Source of the DNA: Pseudomonas sp. 6D_7.1_Bac1
GTDB lineage: Bacteria; Pseudomonadota; Gammaproteobacteria; Pseudomonadales; Pseudomonadaceae
Direction: 5' to 3'
DNA: 64,000 nucleotides
NCBI RefSeq assembly: GCF_025465945.1
Contig: NZ_JANLNW010000050.1
Location: 62,001 to 126,000 of the forward strand
In this document: one piece after another, positions 32,714 to 41,520 of the stretch
Position numbering within the stretch: position 1 is the first letter of the stretch
Layout of the letters: every line of letters starts with the position of its first letter
The notes under the pieces: model-generated
What the model was told of the DNA's origin: nothing
Seen by the model: only the letters and a program-made list of their open reading frames with translations
The model's database searches: none
Program-made: the position numbers and the translations under genes

Positions 32714-32760
32714 ACGCATTATCTTGTAGCTCGCGCTCAAAAAAACCCTACATGTAGGGT
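32714..32760 (+). promoter_or_regulatory. Tandem NrdR boxes
   Basis: Two 16-bp sites: ACGCATTATCTTGTAG (32714-32729) and the palindrome ACCCTACATGTAGGGT (32745-32760, inside a 22-bp perfect palindrome). Both resemble the NrdR consensus ACACWATATMTWGTGT. Their centres are 31 bp apart (three helix turns), the spacing NrdR needs to repress ribonucleotide reductase genes. Confidence 0.78.
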
Positions 32761-33121
32761 TTTACACGGAAAACCAAACACAAATCAGACAAGAAACTCA
32801 AGTGCTTTTCTTGCATGTTTTTGGTTGAACCAAACGCATTTTCAGAAGCCCAAACCGCACCTGCGGATGGCGACTGTTTTTCAGCCTCCAACGGCGAAAA
32901 CGGTACGGGTGTTGCAGTCAATATTAACGGTCACCCAAACGGAATTCGGTTTTCAGCCCCTGGCTTGAGACCAAAGACTTCGGCATGGAAGCGGCGCCCA
33001 ACAGCCCCTTCCTACTGTCCCGAAGTTGTTATGCCCGGCAATCGCCGGTTGTAGTGCTTCAGGACGGAACGGTGGGCACCTTCATGGTGCCCAAACAAAC
33101 ATAGAGAACGTGGAGACACCC

Positions 33122-36016
33122 ATGCAAACCGACACAACTCGCGAGAACCCGCAGGGCACCGCGCCGCTGGCCGCTGATTCGAATTCGGATCTGTCCGCCA
33201 CCGCGCCAGGCCAACTGCGCGTGATCAAGCGTAACGGCACTGTCGTTCCTTACACCGATGACAAAATCACCGTCGCCATCACCAAAGCGTTTCTCGCAGT
33301 TGAGGGCGGCACTGCTGCTGCCTCGTCGCGAATCCACGACACCGTTGCCCGCCTGACCGAACAAGTCACCGCGACCTTCAAGCGTCGCATGCCATCGGGC
33401 GGCACCATCCACATCGAAGAAATCCAGGACCAGGTCGAACTGGCCCTGATGCGTGCCGGCGAGCAGAAAGTGGCTCGCGACTACGTGATCTACCGTGACG
33501 GCCGCTCCAAGGAACGCGCCACCCGCGCGCCTGCCGAGGAAGCGGTACAGGCTCACCCGTCGATTCGCATCACCCGCGCCGACGGCACCTTTGCTCCACT
33601 GGACATGGGCCGCCTGAACACCATCGTCACCGAGGCCTGCGAAGGCCTGGAAGAAGTCGACGGCGACCTGATCCAGCGCGAAACCCTGAAGAACCTCTAC
33701 GACGGCGTGGCCCTGACCGACGTCAACACCGCGCTGGTGATGACCGCCCGTACGCTGGTTGAGCGTGAGCCGAACTACTCGTTCGTGACCGCGCGCCTGC
33801 TGATGGACACCCTGCGTGCCGAAGGCCTGAGCTTCCTGGAAGTCGCTGAAAGCGCGACCCACCACGAAATGGTCGACCTGTACGCCAAGGCCCTGCCTGC
33901 CTACATCGCCAAGGGTATCGAATTCGAATTGCTGAACCCGGTTCTGGCATCCTTCGACCTGGAAAAACTTGGCAAGGCGATCAACCACGAGCGCGACCAG
34001 CAGTTCACCTACCTGGGTCTGCAAACCCTGTACGACCGTTACTTCATCCACAAGGATGGCGTGCGTTTCGAACTGCCACAGATCTTCTTCATGCGCGTGG
34101 CCATGGGCCTGGCCATCGAAGAGAAGAACAAAGAAGACCGTGCGATCGAGTTCTACAACCTGTTGTCGTCCTTCGACTACATGTCCTCGACCCCAACCCT
34201 GTTCAACGCCGGCACCCTGCGTCCACAGCTGTCGAGCTGCTACCTGACCACCGTGCCGGATGACCTGTCGGGCATTTACCACGCGATCCACGACAACGCC
34301 ATGTTGTCGAAATTCGCGGGTGGCCTGGGCAACGACTGGACGCCGGTTCGCGCATTGGGCTCGTACATCAAGGGCACCAACGGCAAATCCCAGGGCGTCG
34401 TACCGTTCCTGAAAGTGGTGAACGACACCGCTGTCGCCGTTAACCAGGGTGGCAAGCGCAAAGGCGCTGTCTGCGCCTACCTGGAAACCTGGCACATGGA
34501 CATCGAGGAGTTCATCGAGCTGCGCAAGAACACCGGTGATGACCGTCGTCGTACCCACGACATGAACACCGCCAACTGGATCCCCGACCTGTTCATGAAG
34601 CGCGTCTTCGATGACGGCAAGTGGACCCTGTTCTCGCCGTCCGAAGTTCCAGACCTGCACGACCTGACCGGCAAGGCCTTCGAAGAGCGTTACGAGTACT
34701 ACGAAGCCCTGACCGAGTACCCAGGCAAGGTCAAGCTGTTCAAGACCATCCAGGCCAAAGACCTGTGGCGCAAAATGCTCTCCATGCTGTTTGAAACCGG
34801 CCACCCATGGCTGACGTTCAAAGACCCATGCAACCTGCGTAGCCCACAGCAGCACGTTGGCGTGGTTCACAGCTCGAACCTGTGCACCGAGATCACCTTG
34901 AACACCAACAAGGACGAGATCGCCGTTTGCAACCTGGGCTCGATCAACCTGCCGAACCACATCGTCAACGGCAAGCTGGACACCGTGAAGCTTGCACGCA
35001 CCGTGAACACCGCCGTTCGCATGCTCGATAACGTTATCGACATCAACTACTACTCGGTGCCACAAGCGAAGAACTCCAACTTCAAGCACCGTCCGGTCGG
35101 CCTGGGCATCATGGGCTTCCAGGACGCGTTGTACCTGCAGCACATCCCTTACGGTTCCATTGCAGCCGTCGAGTTCGCCGACAAGTCGATGGAAGCGGTC
35201 AGCTACTACGCGATCCAGGCTTCCTGCGACCTGGCTGACGAGCGTGGCGCTTACGAGACGTTCCAGGGTTCGCTGTGGTCCAAAGGCATCCTGCCGCTGG
35301 ATTCGCAACAGATCCTGATCGAACAGCGCGGCCAGAAGTACATCGATGTCGACCTGAACGAATCCCTGGACTGGGCACCGGTGCGTGCCCGTGTGCAGAA
35401 AGGCATTCGTAACTCCAACATCATGGCCATCGCACCGACCGCGACCATCGCCAACATCACCGGCGTCTCGCAATCGATCGAACCGACCTACCAGAACCTC
35501 TATGTGAAATCGAACCTGTCGGGCGAATTCACCGTGATCAACCCGTACCTGGTTCGCGACCTGAAGGCTCGCGGTCTGTGGGACTCGGTCATGATCAACG
35601 ACCTGAAGTACTACGACGGTTCCGTGCAGCAGATCGAACGCATCCCGCAAGAACTCAAAGAGCTCTACGCGACCGCGTTCGAAGTGGACACCAAGTGGAT
35701 CGTTGACGCGGCCAGTCGTCGTCAGAAGTGGATCGACCAGGCTCAATCGCTGAACCTGTACATCGCTGGCGCATCGGGCAAGAAGCTGGACGTGACCTAC
35801 CGCATGGCCTGGTACCGTGGCCTGAAAACCACTTACTACCTCCGTGCCCTGGCCGCGACCAGCACCGAGAAGTCGACCATCAACACCGGTAAGCTGAACG
35901 CTGTTTCCAGCGGCGGCAACCACGGTGACGACTCGGTCCTGGCCGCTCCAGCCGGTCCTGCTCCAGTGCCGAAGGCATGCGCCATCGACGAGCCGGATTG
36001 CGAAGCTTGCCAATAA
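33122..36016 (+). CDS. nrdA: Ribonucleotide reductase class Ia, alpha subunit
   Basis: NrdA reduces ribonucleoside diphosphates, with the diferric radical from NrdB. The 964-residue protein carries two N-terminal ATP cones (RVIKRNGTVVPYTDDKITVA and the repeat IRITRADGTFAPLDMGRL), as in P. aeruginosa, then the barrel with LSSCYLTTVPDD, NLCTEITL and the C-terminal shuttle pair DEPDCEACQ. ATG 33122 follows GGAG and gives MQTDTTRENPQ; upstream codons are not homologous. nrdB is not next to it; the next gene is a convergent flagellar gene. Confidence 0.96.
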   Translation: MQTDTTRENPQGTAPLAADSNSDLSATAPGQLRVIKRNGTVVPYTDDKITVAITKAFLAVEGGTAAASSRIHDTVARLTEQVTATFKRRMPSGGTIHIEEIQDQVELALMRAGEQKVARDYVIYRDGRSKERATRAPAEEAVQAHPSIRITRADGTFAPLDMGRLNTIVTEACEGLEEVDGDLIQRETLKNLYDGVALTDVNTALVMTARTLVEREPNYSFVTARLLMDTLRAEGLSFLEVAESATHHEMVDLYAKALPAYIAKGIEFELLNPVLASFDLEKLGKAINHERDQQFTYLGLQTLYDRYFIHKDGVRFELPQIFFMRVAMGLAIEEKNKEDRAIEFYNLLSSFDYMSSTPTLFNAGTLRPQLSSCYLTTVPDDLSGIYHAIHDNAMLSKFAGGLGNDWTPVRALGSYIKGTNGKSQGVVPFLKVVNDTAVAVNQGGKRKGAVCAYLETWHMDIEEFIELRKNTGDDRRRTHDMNTANWIPDLFMKRVFDDGKWTLFSPSEVPDLHDLTGKAFEERYEYYEALTEYPGKVKLFKTIQAKDLWRKMLSMLFETGHPWLTFKDPCNLRSPQQHVGVVHSSNLCTEITLNTNKDEIAVCNLGSINLPNHIVNGKLDTVKLARTVNTAVRMLDNVIDINYYSVPQAKNSNFKHRPVGLGIMGFQDALYLQHIPYGSIAAVEFADKSMEAVSYYAIQASCDLADERGAYETFQGSLWSKGILPLDSQQILIEQRGQKYIDVDLNESLDWAPVRARVQKGIRNSNIMAIAPTATIANITGVSQSIEPTYQNLYVKSNLSGEFTVINPYLVRDLKARGLWDSVMINDLKYYDGSVQQIERIPQELKELYATAFEVDTKWIVDAASRRQKWIDQAQSLNLYIAGASGKKLDVTYRMAWYRGLKTTYYLRALAATSTEKSTINTGKLNAVSSGGNHGDDSVLAAPAGPAPVPKACAIDEPDCEACQ

Positions 36017-36050
36017 GCTGAGCCGGTGAGCGCTGCAAGGCGCTGACCTG

Positions 36051-36087
36051 AAACCCCCGATGAATCCTCTGGATTGATCGGGGGTTT
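36051..36087 (+). terminator. Terminator of nrdA
   Basis: Eleven-bp perfect stem AAACCCCCGAT/ATCGGGGGTTT with an inner GAATCC..GGATT pairing and a T-rich tail; 34 bp after nrdA. Confidence 0.85.
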
Positions 36088-36124
36088 TCTTTTGCCTGAA
36101 GGAAAACTATGGCCGTACTGACGC

Positions 36125-36191
36125 CATCGCGAGCAGGCTCGCTCCCACATTTGAATACATTCCCCCTGTGGGAGCGAGCCTGCTCGCGATG
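36125..36191. repeat. REPIN, short spacer
   Basis: Inverted CATCGCGAGCAGGCTCGCTC units with a spacer of about 20 bp, the shortest in this window. Between nrdA and flgE. Confidence 0.9.
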
Positions 36192-36247
36192 AGGCCACCA
36201 CTGACAACCAGAACCCCTGCTCCTGATAAAAATCCCGGCCGCAAAAA

Positions 36248-36267
36248 AGCCCCTCTTACGAGGGGCT
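36248..36267 (-). terminator. Terminator of the flgBCDE operon
   Basis: Eight-bp stem AGCCCCTC/GAGGGGCT with a four-base loop; on the minus strand it is followed by TTTTTTGC. It lies 29 bp past the flgE stop, so flgE ends the transcript. Confidence 0.85.
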
Positions 36268-36296
36268 CTTTGCCAAGCGCTATCTGCCAACCGGCA

Positions 36297-37628
36297 TCAG
36301 GTCATCTGAATGATGGTCTGCATGATGGTGCTTTGGGTCGAGATGGTCTTGGCGTTCGCCTGGTAGTTGCCTTGCGCCTGAATCAGGTTGACCAGTTCGT
36401 TGGTCAGGTTGACGTTGGACCCTTCCAGGGAGTTGGACGAGATGGACCCCAGCGTACCGGTGGTCGGTGCGTCATAACCCGGGATACCCGAAGCGTAGGT
36501 TTCTTTCCAGCTGGTGCCGCCGACCGCTTGCAGACCCTGCTCGTTGGTGAAGCTGGCCAAGGCAACCTGGCCGATCGCCTTGTTCTGGTTATTGCTGAAG
36601 TTGGCGAACAGGGTGCCGGTGCCGTCGATGGTCAGGTTAGTGATCTCGCCAGTGGCATAACCATCCTGAGCCGGAATCGAACGCGCGGAGTCGGCATTGA
36701 ACTGTGTGGTGTTGGTCATCGAAATGGACATGCCCGTCGCGCTGGCAGTTGCACCGTTAGCCTTCCACACACCATTGGTCACTGTGCCGGGTACCCAGCC
36801 AGCCAATGTCAGGTTGTTACCGACGTTAGGCGCTGCCGGTGTTGCAGGTGGTGTCGCCACCGAGACCAGTTTGCCGCTCGTATCGAACGTTATGGTCGAA
36901 GCGATCGGGGCGGTGACTTTAGGGTCGCTGCCGGTAGCATCAGGGTTGCGGCCCTCCACCAGGGTGTAGGCCTTCCAGGTGTTGGCGCCGGTCTTCACCA
37001 TGTATTGATCCAGGACGTGCGAGTTGCCCTGGCTGTCATAGATCGGCGTACTGAACGACTTGGTGTAAGACGCGGTATTGGTCGGATCGAATGGAATACC
37101 GGTGGCCGCCGTGTCGTCGATCACCGGAGCGGTCGAGTTCAGGTTGATCGTCGAGGACACGGTCGAAGTCGGCTTTGGTGCCAGGTTCGAAGTGTCGATT
37201 TTCAGGTCGGTCAACACACCATTGATGATCTTGCCATTGGAGTCCGCAGCGTAACCCTGCAAGCGAGAGGTGTAGTCGGTGTTGGTAACGAAACCACTCT
37301 TGTCGACCTTGAACGTACCGGCACGGGTGTAAGACGTCGAACCGTTATTGCTCAGGGTAAAGAAGCCCGAGCCATTGATGCCCATGTCCAGCACGTTACC
37401 GGTGTTGCTGATGTCACCCTGGGTAAACTGCTGGGAAACGTTGGCCAGGCGTACGCCGCTGCCGACGACTTTAGAGCCGTTACCCAGCTTGGTTGCCGAG
37501 TAGACATCCGAGAATTCTGCGCGCGAAGACTTGAAACCAGCGGTCGCGACGTTGGCGATGTTGTTGCCGGTCACGTCCAGTTGCTTGTTGGCTGCATAGA
37601 GACCGCTAAGGCCGATATTGAAAGACAT
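36297..37628 (-). CDS. flgE: Flagellar hook protein FlgE
   Basis: Hook subunit, exported by the flagellar type III apparatus. In 443 residues, the N-terminal rod/hook helix MSFNIGLSGLYAANKQLDVT and GNNIANVATAGFK, a variable Ser/Thr-rich middle, and the C-terminal coiled coil NLTNELVNLIQAQGNYQANA are intact. Last gene of flgBCDE; flgF and the rest of the rod/ring genes are not in the window. Confidence 0.96.
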   Translation of the reverse strand: MSFNIGLSGLYAANKQLDVTGNNIANVATAGFKSSRAEFSDVYSATKLGNGSKVVGSGVRLANVSQQFTQGDISNTGNVLDMGINGSGFFTLSNNGSTSYTRAGTFKVDKSGFVTNTDYTSRLQGYAADSNGKIINGVLTDLKIDTSNLAPKPTSTVSSTINLNSTAPVIDDTAATGIPFDPTNTASYTKSFSTPIYDSQGNSHVLDQYMVKTGANTWKAYTLVEGRNPDATGSDPKVTAPIASTITFDTSGKLVSVATPPATPAAPNVGNNLTLAGWVPGTVTNGVWKANGATASATGMSISMTNTTQFNADSARSIPAQDGYATGEITNLTIDGTGTLFANFSNNQNKAIGQVALASFTNEQGLQAVGGTSWKETYASGIPGYDAPTTGTLGSISSNSLEGSNVNLTNELVNLIQAQGNYQANAKTISTQSTIMQTIIQMT

Positions 37629-37659
37629 ATTCCACTCCTTTGTGCCGCGTTAGCCGGCT

Positions 37660-38388
37660 CTATATACCAATGGTTTGAACTTTGGACAGGGCGATGGGGC
37701 CCAGGCCTGCAAGATTGAGCATCAACTCGCCGCCGGTTTGACTCAGCGTCACGCTGTTGACCGTTGCTGGCAGGTAGGTGGCCAGATCGGTCGCGGTGCC
37801 GTTGACCGGAGCATTGGCCTTGAAGGTGTAGGTGCCCGCCGGGACCAAGGCGCCGCTGCTGTCCTTGCCGTCCCAACTGAAGCTGGCACTGCCCGCAGGC
37901 TGGCTGCCCAGATTGAGGGTTCTCACGACATTTCCGCTTGAGTCGCTGATCTTCACCGTACCGTCGGAGATCGACGATGTCAGGTTTACCGTACCAGTCA
38001 GCCCCTTGCTCGAGTCGCTGATCTGAGCGGTGCTGGATTGCGCAATCACCGAACGCCCCACCAGCGAAGAAGCCTGCAAGGCCTGGGAAGAGCTGAAATT
38101 ACTGGCGAGGGAACTCACGGTCGTGTTGAGGGAGGTGATCCCTTCAAGGCTGCTGAACTGCGCCAGTTGAGCGACGAATGCGCCGTTGTCCTGCGGCGAA
38201 AGCGGGTTCTGGTTTTTCAGCTGGGTCACCAGCAATTGCAGGAATGCATCCTTGCCCAACGTCTGGCTGCCGGTCGCACTTTTCGTGGCTGCGGCAAGGC
38301 CGGAAGCGGTCGAACTGGTGCTCTTGACTGAAGAGTTCGCCAGGAGGTCGGTCATGCTCAGGGTGCTGGTGGTATCGGTAACACTCAT
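37660..38388 (-). CDS. flgD: Flagellar hook-capping protein FlgD
   Basis: FlgD scaffolds hook assembly and is then replaced. The 242-residue protein has the conserved N-terminal block FLQLLVTQLKNQNPLSPQDN followed by FVAQLAQFSSLEGITSLN, then a Tudor/Fn3 pair with SFSWDGKDSSGALVPAGTYTF near 165-190. A Ser/Thr-rich linker sits before the conserved block. Between flgC and flgE, as usual. Confidence 0.95.
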   Translation of the reverse strand: MSVTDTTSTLSMTDLLANSSVKSTSSTASGLAAATKSATGSQTLGKDAFLQLLVTQLKNQNPLSPQDNGAFVAQLAQFSSLEGITSLNTTVSSLASNFSSSQALQASSLVGRSVIAQSSTAQISDSSKGLTGTVNLTSSISDGTVKISDSSGNVVRTLNLGSQPAGSASFSWDGKDSSGALVPAGTYTFKANAPVNGTATDLATYLPATVNSVTLSQTGGELMLNLAGLGPIALSKVQTIGI

Positions 38389-38403
38389 CGTAGTAGCCCC
38401 TTA

Positions 38404-38847
38404 TCACTGACCGAGGGTCAGGACCTTCTGCATCATGGTTTTGGCGGTGTTCATCATTTCCGCGTTGGTCTGGAACGAACGACTGGCGGAAATCATGTCG
38501 GCCATTTCCTCAACCACATTGACGTTGGGGTAATAGACGTAACCCTTGGCGTCAGCCGCCGGATGGTTCGGCTCGTAGCGTGCCTCGAGGTTGCTTTGAT
38601 CTTCGACCACGCCGAGTACCTGCACGCCCTTGCCCGCGGCATCCTGGTTCTGGAACAGCGAATCGCTGCCACCGGACTGACCGCCCTGAAACATGGTGGC
38701 GAACACCGGGTGACGGGCACGGTAGGTCTGATCGATGCTCGAAGAGACGGTCTCGGCGTTGGCGATGTTACTGGCGACGGTGTTCAAGCGAGTGGTTTGA
38801 GCACTCATGCCGCTACCGGCAATGTTGAAAACACTGGACAGAGACAT
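38404..38847 (-). CDS. flgC: Flagellar basal-body rod protein FlgC
   Basis: Proximal rod protein, 147 residues. N-terminal VFNIAGSGMSAQTTRLNTVA and SNIANAET, and C-terminal NVVEEMADMISASRSFQTNA with the final helix are those of FlgC. It lies three bases after flgB, so translation is likely coupled. Confidence 0.95.
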   Translation of the reverse strand: MSLSSVFNIAGSGMSAQTTRLNTVASNIANAETVSSSIDQTYRARHPVFATMFQGGQSGGSDSLFQNQDAAGKGVQVLGVVEDQSNLEARYEPNHPAADAKGYVYYPNVNVVEEMADMISASRSFQTNAEMMNTAKTMMQKVLTLGQ

Positions 38848-38850
38848 GAA

Positions 38851-39258
38851 TTACTCCCCGCGCAGGGCTGATACCAGCCCTTTGAATTTGCTGTTGAGCA
38901 GCGTGAAGCTGGCCTGGAAGTTGACCGCGTTTTCCGCGTAGTTCGACTGTTCCAGTTGGGCGTCCACGGTGTTTTGGTCAATCGACGGTTGCATCGGCGT
39001 GCGATACAGCAACGACTCGTCAGCACTGCTCAGACCTTGGGCTTCGATATGACGGCTATTGGTCATGTTCAAAGCGAAAGTGCCGTTTTTGTTCTTGTCG
39101 CTCTGGGCAGCCAGAACCGACGAGAAGTCCAGATCCCGAGCCTTGTAGTTCGGGGTATCGGCGTTGGCAATGTTGTTGGCCAGGACTTCGGCACGCTGAG
39201 CGCGGAAGCCCAGGGCTTGTTCGTGGATACCGAGCGCTTTATCGAAGCTGATGCTCAT
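38851..39258 (-). CDS. flgB: Flagellar basal-body rod protein FlgB
   Basis: Proximal rod protein, 135 residues, the usual length. Opening MSISFDKALGIHEQALGFRA and NNIANADTPNYKARDLDF, then the QLEQSNYAENAVNFQ C-terminal helix. The start at 39258 is set by length and by the sigma-54 promoter 43 bp upstream; the open frame beyond it crosses that promoter and a REPIN and is not coding. First gene of flgBCDE. Confidence 0.95.
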   Translation of the reverse strand: MSISFDKALGIHEQALGFRAQRAEVLANNIANADTPNYKARDLDFSSVLAAQSDKNKNGTFALNMTNSRHIEAQGLSSADESLLYRTPMQPSIDQNTVDAQLEQSNYAENAVNFQASFTLLNSKFKGLVSALRGE

Positions 39259-39300
39259 GTCGGAAACCTTTGGGTGACCTGATTTTTCGTAACAGGGATA

Positions 39301-39317
39301 TAGCAAGCCCCGTGCCA
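39301..39317 (-). promoter_or_regulatory. Sigma-54 promoter of flgBCDE
   Basis: On the minus strand TGGCACGGGGCTTGCTA: the -24 TGGCACG and -12 TTGC elements are complete and correctly spaced (consensus TGGCACG-N4-TTGC). Transcription should start about 39291. Class III flagellar operons in Pseudomonas use RpoN with FleQ or FleR. Confidence 0.88.
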
Positions 39318-39449
39318 GCTTCTCAACCCCCATAAACCGGGGCTTTGCGGGCAGCGGCAACGCGGCAATGCCAGAAAAGCGGCAACGGATTTCCGGCGCC
39401 TGCCGCTTTTCTGCCGCTTGTAACGACTTGGGAGAACAACACCGAACCC

Positions 39450-39554
39450 TGTGGGAGCGAGCCTGCTCCGGGCGGCGTTCCGACGATAACGGTGTGGCAG
39501 GTTGCATTGATGTCGACTGACACCACGCCATCGCGAGCAGGCTCGCTCCCACAG
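39450..39554. repeat. REPIN with GGCGTTCCGACGAT linker
   Basis: Same subtype as 16284-16388: left TGTGGGAGCGAGCCTGCTCC, linker GGGCGGCGTTCCGACGAT, right inverted unit. Lies between the cheR terminator and the flgB promoter. Confidence 0.9.
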
Positions 39555-39578
39555 GGGATGGTGCAATTGGCAGGCAAA

Positions 39579-39610
39579 AAAAACGGGAGCCCCTGAGGAC
39601 TCCCGTTTTT
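39579..39610. terminator. Terminator of cheR (cheVR unit)
   Basis: Eleven-bp stem AAAAACGGGAG/CTCCCGTTTTT, 25 bp past the cheR stop. It separates cheR transcription from the sigma-54-driven flgB operon. Confidence 0.87.
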
Positions 39611-39634
39611 CATGCAGTACCCACTACCGGCCAA

Positions 39635-40462
39635 TCACTTCGCCTGGTAGATGATCCCCGGGCTGCACTGGACCATCTGGTAGTGATCCGGCAAACCGTT
39701 CAGTGCTTCGGAAGCCCCCAGGAACAGATAACCGCCCGGCTTCAGCGTGCTGTGAATGCGCAGCAGGATGTCTTTCTTCACTTCAGCAGAGAAGTAGATC
39801 AACACATTGCGGCAAAACACGATGTCGAACTTGCCGAGACTGGCATAGCTGTCCAGCAGGTTGAACGAGCGGAACTCTACCCGACTCTTGATCGGCGCCT
39901 TGATCGCCCAACGTCCCGGCCCTTTCGGATCGAAGTAACGTTGCAAGCGTTCCGGCGAAAGACCGCGACCGATCGCCAGGCTGTCGTACTCGCCGGTCTT
40001 GCAGTTGGTCAGCATGGTCCCGGACAGGTCGGTGGCAACGATCTGCACCCCCATCTTCAACTGACCCATATTGACCCGCTCGAACTCATCGATCGACATC
40101 GACAGCGAATACGGTTCCTGTCCGGACGAGCAAGCCGCCGACCATATCCGCAGACGCTGCCCGGGACTGGCCTTGATGGACTCAGGCAGCACTTTGTTCT
40201 TCAGGACTTCAAACGGATAGGTGTCGCGAAACCAGAGGGTTTCGTTCGTCGTCATCGCGTCCACCACCATCTCGCGCAAACCGCTGCGCGGCTGGGTCTG
40301 AATGCGCTGAACCAACTCTCCCAAGGACTTGATGCCTTGCTGTTCCATCAGTTTGTTGAGACGGCTCGACACCAGATACTGCTTGTTTTCACCGAGCAAA
40401 ATGCCACAGGCTTTTTCCAGGAAGACCCGGAACTGTTCGAAATCCAAATTACCCGTAGACAA
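39635..40462 (-). CDS. cheR: Chemotaxis methyltransferase CheR
   Basis: CheR methylates chemoreceptor glutamates with SAM. The 275-residue protein has the N-terminal helical domain (LDFEQFRVFLEKACGIL) and the SAM site in WSAACSSGQEPYSLSM near residue 110, then the FCRNVLIYFS motif and the GYLFLGASEALN end. cheV lies upstream, separated by 45 bp. Confidence 0.95.
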   Translation of the reverse strand: MSTGNLDFEQFRVFLEKACGILLGENKQYLVSSRLNKLMEQQGIKSLGELVQRIQTQPRSGLREMVVDAMTTNETLWFRDTYPFEVLKNKVLPESIKASPGQRLRIWSAACSSGQEPYSLSMSIDEFERVNMGQLKMGVQIVATDLSGTMLTNCKTGEYDSLAIGRGLSPERLQRYFDPKGPGRWAIKAPIKSRVEFRSFNLLDSYASLGKFDIVFCRNVLIYFSAEVKKDILLRIHSTLKPGGYLFLGASEALNGLPDHYQMVQCSPGIIYQAK

Positions 40463-40507
40463 TGATGCCGCCTCTTAAATCGTATTGACCGCCAGGAGCG
40501 AAGGCCA

Positions 40508-41440
40508 CTAGCTGTTGTCTGCTGCTTTGATCCGGTCTACTACCCGGGATGCCAGATCATCAGGACGGAATTTGGCAAGGAAGTCATCGGCACCGACCTT
40601 CTTCACCATCGCCTGATTGAACACACCTGACAACGAAGTATGCAGGATGATATGGAGCTTTTGCATGCGAGGGTCGCTGCGGATCTCGCTCGTAAGGGTG
40701 TAACCGTCCATTTCGGGCATTTCGATGTCGGAAATCATCATCAAGAATTCTTCTTCCGGCTTCTTGCCCTCATCGACCAGTTTGCGCAGGTAATCCAGCG
40801 CTTGCCGACCGTCGTTCAACGCAACGACTTCAACCCCCACCGTCTGCAAGCAACGCGTGACCTGCTTGCGCGCCACCGACGAGTCATCGACCGTCAGCAC
40901 TCGCAAGGAAATCGCCTTGTGCTGGGTTTCGATATCCACCACGCCAACCGAAATGGTTTCCGAGGTTGGCGCAACTTCCGCCAGGACCTTTTCCACGTCG
41001 ATGATTTCGACTAACTGATTGTCGACTCGAGTCACAGCGGTCAGGTAATGATCGCGCCCCGTGCCCTTGGGCGGTGGATGGATCTCCTCCCAGTTCATGT
41101 TGACGATCCGCTCGACCGACCTCACCAGAAACCCCTGGGTCTTGGTGTTGTACTCCGTGATGATGACGAAGGGATTGCTTTGATCCTGCAACCCGCCAGA
41201 GCCGGTCGCCATCGCCAGATCCAGAATCGGAATGGTTGCCCCCCGAATATTCGCCACACCGCACACGACAGGACTGGATTTTGGCATCAGGGTCAGTTTG
41301 GGGCATTGCAGCACCTCCCGAACCTTGAACACGTTGATCCCGTAAAGCTGCTGACCGTCGAGACGGAACAACAACAGCTCCAGGCGATTCTGCCCTACCA
41401 GTTGCGTGCGCTGGTTTACCGAATCCATTACACCAGCCAT
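40508..41440 (-). CDS. cheV: Chemotaxis coupling protein CheV
   Basis: A 310-residue fusion: a CheW-like coupling domain (LLLFRLDGQQLYGINVFKV, then VVCGVANIRGATIPILDLA) and a C-terminal receiver with acid pair VDDSS and phospho-acceptor Asp238 in MMISDIEMPEMDG. It links receptors to CheA and buffers phosphate. Divergent from flgA, followed by cheR, the common pseudomonad order. Confidence 0.95.
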   Translation of the reverse strand: MAGVMDSVNQRTQLVGQNRLELLLFRLDGQQLYGINVFKVREVLQCPKLTLMPKSSPVVCGVANIRGATIPILDLAMATGSGGLQDQSNPFVIITEYNTKTQGFLVRSVERIVNMNWEEIHPPPKGTGRDHYLTAVTRVDNQLVEIIDVEKVLAEVAPTSETISVGVVDIETQHKAISLRVLTVDDSSVARKQVTRCLQTVGVEVVALNDGRQALDYLRKLVDEGKKPEEEFLMMISDIEMPEMDGYTLTSEIRSDPRMQKLHIILHTSLSGVFNQAMVKKVGADDFLAKFRPDDLASRVVDRIKAADNS

Positions 41441-41493
41441 GCCCAGACTCCTACACCAACGCTAATGTGTTGCGACGCACATTCATCACTAAA

Positions 41494-41509
41494 CGGCACG
41501 GCGCTTGCT
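41494..41509 (+). promoter_or_regulatory. Sigma-54 promoter of flgA
   Basis: CGGCACGGCGCTTGCT on the plus strand; GGCACG-N4-TTGCT is an almost complete -24/-12 element. Predicted start of transcription is about 41519-41520, right at the first candidate ATG of flgA (41521), which raises doubt about that start codon. Confidence 0.72.
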
Positions 41510-41520
41510 TTTTAACTCTT

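Noticed and set aside
33059..36013. Long minus-strand open frame (about 984 codons) opposite nrdA
   Set aside because: It is a mirror of the GC-rich codon pattern of nrdA, with no family motifs of its own.
38851..39552. Longer flgB start upstream of 39258
   Set aside because: The extension runs through the sigma-54 promoter and a REPIN; normal FlgB length is reached from 39258.
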